Shown here piece after piece: positions 13,990-17,489 of a stretch of 17,489 bases of DNA. Below the pieces are notes generated by a model. The model was given only the letters and a program-made list of their open reading frames with translations. It was not told the origin of the DNA and ran no database searches. Position 1 is the first letter of the stretch. Every line of letters begins with the position of its first letter. The stretch comes from Fimbriimonadaceae bacterium. Its GTDB lineage: Bacteria > Armatimonadota > Fimbriimonadia > Fimbriimonadales > Fimbriimonadaceae. The stretch covers positions 1 to 17,489 of the forward strand of contig JANWJY010000079.1 of assembly GCA_025451715.1 (NCBI GenBank). The letters run 5' to 3'. A program made the position numbers and the translations under genes.

Positions 13990-14720
13990 GCGCCGACAAA
14001 AAGCTCGGTCAACACTTCCTCGTTTCTGACAAGGTCGTCGCATCGATCGTCGCGCGCGTCGAAGGTTCGCGAGGGGTGCTCGAGATCGGCCCAGGAGTCG
14101 GCGTCCTGACGAAGCCACTGTTCGAAGTCTGTGAAGACGTGGTCGTCGTCGAATTGGACAAGCGTTTCGTCGAAGTACTCGGAAGTGTCGTTCCTGCGGC
14201 ACAGATAGTCCAAGCGGATGCTCTCAAGACGAATCTTCGCGAACTGCTGACGGAGATGAGAGAACCACGGTGCATCGTGTCGAACATGCCGTACAATATC
14301 ACTGGTCCGTTGCTCGGCAAAGTGTGCGAGTGCCGTGGCCTGTTCCGCAACGCCGTGCTGATGATGCAAAAAGAGGTCGGCGAGCGAGTGCTCGCAAAGC
14401 CTGGATCGTCGGCGCGCGGCGCGCTGTCTGTGTCGATGCAGCTGCAGTTCGACATCAAGAAAGTCTGCGACGCGAAGGCGGGCGCGTTCCTCCCACCGCC
14501 AAAGGTCGACAGCATCGTGCTCGACTTCACACCGACAGTTCCGGAGTTCGACCTCGACAAGGTGCTGAGAGTCGTGCGCACCGGTTTCACCCAACCGCGC
14601 AAGACGCTGGCCAACAACCTCGCCGACAAGTACGACAAGACGAAGATCGGACTGCCGGTAAACATCCGGCCGCACCAACTGACGAACGCCGAGTGGGTCG
14701 CGCTCGCCGAGCGGCTATGA
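13890..14720 (+). CDS. rsmA: 16S rRNA dimethyladenosine transferase RsmA (KsgA), start uncertain
   Basis: Methylates two adjacent adenines near the 3' end of 16S rRNA, a late checkpoint in small-subunit assembly. Features from GTG 13890 (276 aa): LLKKFGLSADKKLGQHFL (27-44), SAM-binding LEIGPGVG (64-71), acidic ELDKRF, catalytic NMPY (132-135, a variant of NLPY), MMQKEVGERV and AFLPPPKVDS. The start is a puzzle. LLKKFGLS matches the N-terminus of Bacillus KsgA (ILKKYGFS) and so should be translated, yet no ATG, GTG or TTG lies between 13893 and 14075 in this frame. GTG 13890 and GTG 13860 lie far inside the 3D gene. CTG 13986 overlaps its stop but would drop LLKKFG. GTG 14076 would cut into the SAM-binding motif. 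The end overlaps queG as ATGA. Confidence 0.93.
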   Translation: MGPSESDSPHLPQQGRAAGGRGEAQGLLKKFGLSADKKLGQHFLVSDKVVASIVARVEGSRGVLEIGPGVGVLTKPLFEVCEDVVVVELDKRFVEVLGSVVPAAQIVQADALKTNLRELLTEMREPRCIVSNMPYNITGPLLGKVCECRGLFRNAVLMMQKEVGERVLAKPGSSARGALSVSMQLQFDIKKVCDAKAGAFLPPPKVDSIVLDFTPTVPEFDLDKVLRVVRTGFTQPRKTLANNLADKYDKTKIGLPVNIRPHQLTNAEWVALAERL

Positions 14721-15661
14721 AGGACGAGATTAGGAAGAGGGCAAAGGAGCTCGGCTTTGACACCGTCGGGTTCTGCAGTGCGGACCCCCCAACGAGCATG
14801 CCGCACTACGACGCATGGCTCGCAAAGGGACGCCACGGCGAAATGGCGTATCTCAAGCGGAACCGCCACCTGCGCGCCGACCCAAGAGGCCTGCTCCCCG
14901 AAGCGAAGAGCGTCATCGCAGTCGCGATGAACTACTACCAGCCCAACCCGTACACGCCGGGGACGGCGCACATCGCGAGGTACGCGCTCGGCCGCGACTA
15001 CCACAAGGTCGTGCGTCAGAGGCTCAAGCGGCTCGTCGCATACATTGAGAGTATGAACTCGGGATCAAGGCACCGCATCTGCGTGGATTCGGCGCCGGTC
15101 CTCGAGCGAGAGTACGCGAACCGCGCAGGACTCGGCTGGTACGGAAAGAACACGATGCTCATCGACACCAAGCGAGGAAGCTGGTTCTTCATTGGTATCG
15201 TGCTCTCTTCGCTCGAGATCAAGCCCGACAAGCCGGCCGTGGGCGGGTGCGGCACCTGTACGGCGTGCATCGAGGCGTGCCCGACCGGTGCAATCATCAA
15301 CGATGACGACAGGTGGCAGGTGAATGCGACTCGCTGCATCAGCTACCTCACGATCGAGCACAAGGGTGAGATCGACCCAGAGTTGGAAGGGAAGCTTGGA
15401 AAGTGGACGTTCGGCTGCGACGTCTGCCAAGAGGTGTGTCCGTTCAACGCGGAGAGGGCAACTCAACCGGAGCGCGCGAGAACGACGACTATCCCAGACT
15501 TTCTCGAGAAGAGAAGTTGGCCCCCCTTAATAGAGCTAGCTCAACTGGATGAGAAGGCGTGGGAAGTCTTGACGCGCGGCTCGCCAGTGCGTCGGACGGG
15601 GCTGGTTAGTCTCAGACGCATTGCGCACGTAGGCCTGACGAAACCGCGCGGCAAAACTTAA
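14717..15661 (+). CDS. queG: Epoxyqueuosine reductase QueG
   Basis: Cobalamin- and Fe-S-dependent enzyme that reduces epoxyqueuosine to queuosine in the wobble base of GUN-anticodon tRNAs. ATG 14717 overlaps the rsmA stop as ATGA and gives 314 residues, beginning MKDEIRKRAKELGFDTVGF as in the family. The cobalamin-pocket aspartate D124 lies in CVDSAPVLERE, followed by AGLGWYGKN. Eight cysteines form two 4Fe-4S clusters: C178, C181, C184 and C188 (CGTCTACIEACPTGAI), and C207, C234, C237 and C241 (CISYLT, FGCDVCQEVCPFN). The frame is open upstream to 14270, but that part is the shadow of rsmA. The protein is shorter than Bacillus QueG because the C-terminal HEAT repeats are missing or reduced to a short GSPVRRTG segment. 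Confidence 0.96.
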   Translation: MKDEIRKRAKELGFDTVGFCSADPPTSMPHYDAWLAKGRHGEMAYLKRNRHLRADPRGLLPEAKSVIAVAMNYYQPNPYTPGTAHIARYALGRDYHKVVRQRLKRLVAYIESMNSGSRHRICVDSAPVLEREYANRAGLGWYGKNTMLIDTKRGSWFFIGIVLSSLEIKPDKPAVGGCGTCTACIEACPTGAIINDDDRWQVNATRCISYLTIEHKGEIDPELEGKLGKWTFGCDVCQEVCPFNAERATQPERARTTTIPDFLEKRSWPPLIELAQLDEKAWEVLTRGSPVRRTGLVSLRRIAHVGLTKPRGKT

Positions 15662-15712
15662 GTGGCACACCGGCCAAGCGCCGATATAGCCGTACCTAAG
15701 GTTTGCTTTCCA

Positions 15713-15727
15713 CACGCGGGTTGCGTG
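15713..15727. terminator. Weak hairpin between convergent queG and thiolase genes
   Basis: CACGC (15713-15717) pairs with GCGTG (15723-15727) around a 5-nt loop in the 69-nt gap between two convergent stops. Neither strand has a clear U tract after it, so termination here is uncertain. Confidence 0.25.
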
Positions 15728-15730
15728 AGC

Positions 15731-16909
15731 TTACAGTGCTTCTACTAGAACAGCGGTCGCCTCACCGCCGCCGATGCACGGAGAGCACACAGCATATTTG
15801 CCGCCTCGCCTTCGCAGCTCGTGCAGCGCAGTCAAAACCAGCCGAGTGCCGGTCATGCCGATTGGGTGCCCGATGGCGACCGCGCCGCCATTGACGTTCA
15901 GCTTCTCGTGCGGGATGCCGACCTTCTGCGCGACGACCATCGCAACGACCGCGAACGCCTCGTTCACTTCGAACAAGTCAACGTCGGCAACAGTCAGTCC
16001 TGCCTTCTTCAGTAGCTTCTCGATCGCAAAGGCAGGCGCAGTTGTGAACCACTCCGGCTCCTGCGCGTGACTCGCGTAGGCGACGACACGGCCGATTGTC
16101 TTCAGTCCGTCCGTAGAAGCGTAATTGGCGGAGCACAGCACCATCGCCGCGCCGCCGTCGTTGAGCGAGCTCGCGTTGCCCGCGGTCGTCACGCCGTCCT
16201 TGCCGAACGCTGGTCGCTTTTCCGGCAGTTTCTCCGGTCGTCCGCGACCCGGCTCCTCATCCGTATCAACAACGACCGGGTCTCCTTTCCGCTGCGGGAT
16301 CGAGACCGGCACGATCTCATCCGAAAACCGGCAGTTTTTCTGCGCATCCATCGCCCGGCGATAGCTCTCTGCGGCGAATTCGTCCAACTTTTCGCGGGAA
16401 AACTTGAACTCAGCCGAGGTCGCGTCGCCGCAATTGCCCATGTGGCAGTTGTTGTAAGGGTCCCAAAGGCCGTCGTGGATCATGCTGTCGATCAGTGTCC
16501 CGTTGCCCATCCGATAGCCCTCGCGCGCCTTGTCGAGTAAATAGGGGGCATTGGTCATCGACTCCATCCCGCCCGCCACCATCACGTTGGCGTCGCCAAG
16601 CTTGATTGCTTGCGCGGCGAGCATGACTGTCTTCATCCCCGACCCACAGACCTTGTTGATCGTTGTGCAAGGCACGGAGTCAGGAATGCCCGCGCCTTTG
16701 CTCGCCTGGCGCGCAGGCGCCTGGCCGATCCCCGCGCTGAGCACGTTGCCCATGTAGACCTCGTCTACTTTGTCGGGTGCTACTCCTGCCCGTTCGAGGG
16801 CAGCCTTGATGGCATGGGCACCGAGCTGTGGTGCGGTAAGGGCTGTCAACGAACCTTGGAACGAACCGATGGGCGTTCTAACGCCGGAAAGGACCACTAC
16901 GTCTTCCAT
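15731..16909 (-). CDS. Acetyl-CoA C-acetyltransferase (thiolase II)
   Basis: Condenses two acetyl-CoA to acetoacetyl-CoA, or runs the reverse reaction, in the cytoplasm. It feeds polyhydroxyalkanoate, mevalonate or ketone metabolism. ATG 16909 gives 392 residues, the usual length, beginning MEDVVVLSGVRTPIGSFQGS. All catalytic residues are present at the positions known from Zoogloea PhaA: C88 (NKVCGSGMK), H348 (AIGHPIGMTGTR) and C378 (CIGGGEATAVL). The frame is also open to a TTG at 16945, but the extra 12 residues are not family-like and that stretch overlaps the terminator U tract. No phaB, HMG-CoA synthase or CoA transferase lies nearby, so the pathway cannot be told from context. I see no good promoter or Shine-Dalgarno sequence in front of it. 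Confidence 0.96.
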   Translation of the reverse strand: MEDVVVLSGVRTPIGSFQGSLTALTAPQLGAHAIKAALERAGVAPDKVDEVYMGNVLSAGIGQAPARQASKGAGIPDSVPCTTINKVCGSGMKTVMLAAQAIKLGDANVMVAGGMESMTNAPYLLDKAREGYRMGNGTLIDSMIHDGLWDPYNNCHMGNCGDATSAEFKFSREKLDEFAAESYRRAMDAQKNCRFSDEIVPVSIPQRKGDPVVVDTDEEPGRGRPEKLPEKRPAFGKDGVTTAGNASSLNDGGAAMVLCSANYASTDGLKTIGRVVAYASHAQEPEWFTTAPAFAIEKLLKKAGLTVADVDLFEVNEAFAVVAMVVAQKVGIPHEKLNVNGGAVAIGHPIGMTGTRLVLTALHELRRRGGKYAVCSPCIGGGEATAVLVEAL

Positions 16910-16945
16910 TGCTGTGGAGCCAGAGTACCTTGCAGAAAGTTGCAC

Positions 16946-16976
16946 AAAAAGAAGGCATCGGGACTAGCCCGACGCC
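16946..16976 (-). terminator. Intrinsic terminator after the right-edge secreted-protein gene
   Basis: On the minus strand GGCGTCGGG pairs with CCCGATGCC (16976-16968 with 16962-16954, one G-U pair) around a 5-nt CTAGT loop. TTCTTTTT (16953-16946) follows directly. This is a classical rho-independent terminator for the gene ending at 17010, and it isolates the thiolase gene. On the plus strand the stem has an A-C mismatch and no U tract follows, so it should work in one direction only. Confidence 0.85.
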
Positions 16977-17002
16977 CTCAAAAAGAATGACATGCCCTAG
17001 TT

Positions 17003-17021
17003 AGAGTGCTTAGCGCACTCT
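17003..17021 (-). other. Perfect hairpin over the stop codon of the right-edge gene
   Basis: AGAGTGC (17003-17009) and GCACTCT (17015-17021) form a 7-bp perfect stem with a 5-nt loop holding the TAA stop (17012-17010 on the minus strand). It has no U tract and lies ahead of the true terminator. It could slow ribosomes at the stop or protect the 3' end of the message. Confidence 0.4.
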
Positions 17022-17489
17022 GATGTTCCACTGGACCTGGTCGACCGAGGTCGTCCACACGAAGACGGCCGTCGGGCCGGTCATGACGAACGCGACCTTG
17101 GCCTTGACCTTTCGCGTTCCGGCCTGCACGAAGTTGGCGAACGCGCCCGTCGCGCTGCCGACGTGCAGCGAGTCCGCCATGGTCGAGCCCTGTGTCGCGC
17201 CGACCTGGACGTAGGAGTTGGCCACCCAGTCGAAGAGGTAGAGCCTCTGGCTCAGCCCCGGCGTGTTGACCTTGGCGACCGCGCGCAGCTCGACCCCGAG
17301 CACCTCCCCTGTGGGTGCGGTCCCCTCGACCTCGAGCTGCACGGGCGGCTCTGTGGCTATGGGCACGTTGCCCATGAGCGCGACGAGGTAGTTGCCGTCG
17401 TCGCTGGCCAGGCTCGCGACGTTGCCGGACTGGTGGGTCCCGCGGAAGTAGCTGAAGGCCGTCGGCGCCACCGGCCAAGTCTTGCTGAC
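17010..17489 (-). CDS. C-terminal domain of a secreted protein (5' end beyond the window)
   Basis: The frame is open to the right edge and ends at TAA 17012-17010, giving 159 residues of the C-terminus. A GTG at 17471 is inside the frame and is unlikely to be the true start because coding continues upstream. The sequence is a single beta-sandwich-like module of roughly 140 residues: RGTHQSGNVASLASDDGNY, then PPVQLEVEGTAP, SQRLYLFDWVANSYVQVG, FVQAGTRKVKAKVAFVMTGP and finally WTTSVDQVQWNIRVR. I associate this pattern (GTxxSGNxASLxSxDxxY to DQxxWxIR) with C-terminal modules of many secreted proteins in Fimbriimonadia-type Armatimonadota, where it may bind the cell surface; that is memory-based inference. 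The catalytic or main domain is not in the window. Confidence 0.75.
   Translation of the reverse strand, partial: VSKTWPVAPTAFSYFRGTHQSGNVASLASDDGNYLVALMGNVPIATEPPVQLEVEGTAPTGEVLGVELRAVAKVNTPGLSQRLYLFDWVANSYVQVGATQGSTMADSLHVGSATGAFANFVQAGTRKVKAKVAFVMTGPTAVFVWTTSVDQVQWNIRVR

Noticed and set aside
14270..14716. Upstream extension of the queG frame, which is open for another 149 codons
   Set aside because: The extra residues are arginine-rich shadow translation of rsmA with no family similarity. ATG 14717 overlaps the rsmA stop and begins with the conserved QueG N-terminus.
14009..15004. 331-codon minus-strand open frame opposite rsmA and queG
   Set aside because: It is serine/arginine-rich with no domain pattern and runs across the junction of two well-supported genes.
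16910..16945. Thiolase start at TTG 16945
   Set aside because: The added residues are unlike thiolases and the codon lies beside the U tract of the upstream terminator. ATG 16909 gives the family length and N-terminus.
1..17489. CRISPR arrays, tRNA or rRNA genes, insertion sequences, prophage or toxin-antitoxin genes
   Set aside because: I looked on both strands and found no spaced repeats, cloverleaf-like sequences, transposase motifs or inverted-repeat ends. Nearly all sequence is covered by ordinary chromosomal genes.

Overview
The window is GC-rich, gene-dense bacterial chromosome. I see no phage, insertion sequence, CRISPR array or RNA gene. The gene set fits a free-living diderm-type bacterium with many secreted proteins of unknown role. 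The C-terminal domain at the right edge, the secreted YbjN-like protein and the VKOR-DsbA fusion resemble what I associate with Armatimonadota (Fimbriimonadia). That placement is inference; no marker here proves it.

Layout. (1) 1-2089, minus strand: miaB, then a secreted YbjN-like gene cut by an in-frame amber codon, then a 1-Cys peroxiredoxin that runs off the left edge. (2) 2179-6214, plus strand: an apparent operon of a VKOR-DsbA disulfide-forming fusion, mnmA (4-nt overlap), a YtxG-like membrane/coiled-coil protein, a YtxH protein and an AI-2E family permease. (3) 6185-8380, minus strand: a large protein with a kinase fold that lacks the ATP-anchoring lysine, followed by four zinc-ribbon-like modules and a C-terminal beta-rich domain; its 3' end overlaps the permease gene by 30 nt. 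(4) 8414-13142, plus strand: a secreted protein of unknown function, ligA, an OGG1-type 8-oxoguanine glycosylase that seems to start at CTG overlapping the ligA stop, and a secreted propeller-like protein. (5) 13303-15661, plus strand: a G5-3D cell-wall protein, rsmA and queG, with overlapping ends and one promoter region in front. (6) 15731-17489, minus strand: acetyl-CoA acetyltransferase and the 3' end of a secreted protein, separated by an intrinsic terminator.

Themes. Three tRNA anticodon-loop modification enzymes (MiaB, MnmA, QueG) and one rRNA methylase (RsmA) lie within 15 kb. Several genes deal with thiol or oxidative chemistry: peroxiredoxin, VKOR-DsbA, and the 8-oxoG glycosylase coupled to DNA ligase. 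Neighbouring genes in the same direction are joined by 4-nt NTGA overlaps (GTGA, CTGA, ATGA), so translational coupling looks common. Several starts have no Shine-Dalgarno sequence and sit right behind a -10 element, suggesting leaderless transcripts. The best candidates for something new are the kinase/zinc-ribbon protein, the CTG start of ogg, and the amber-interrupted secreted gene.
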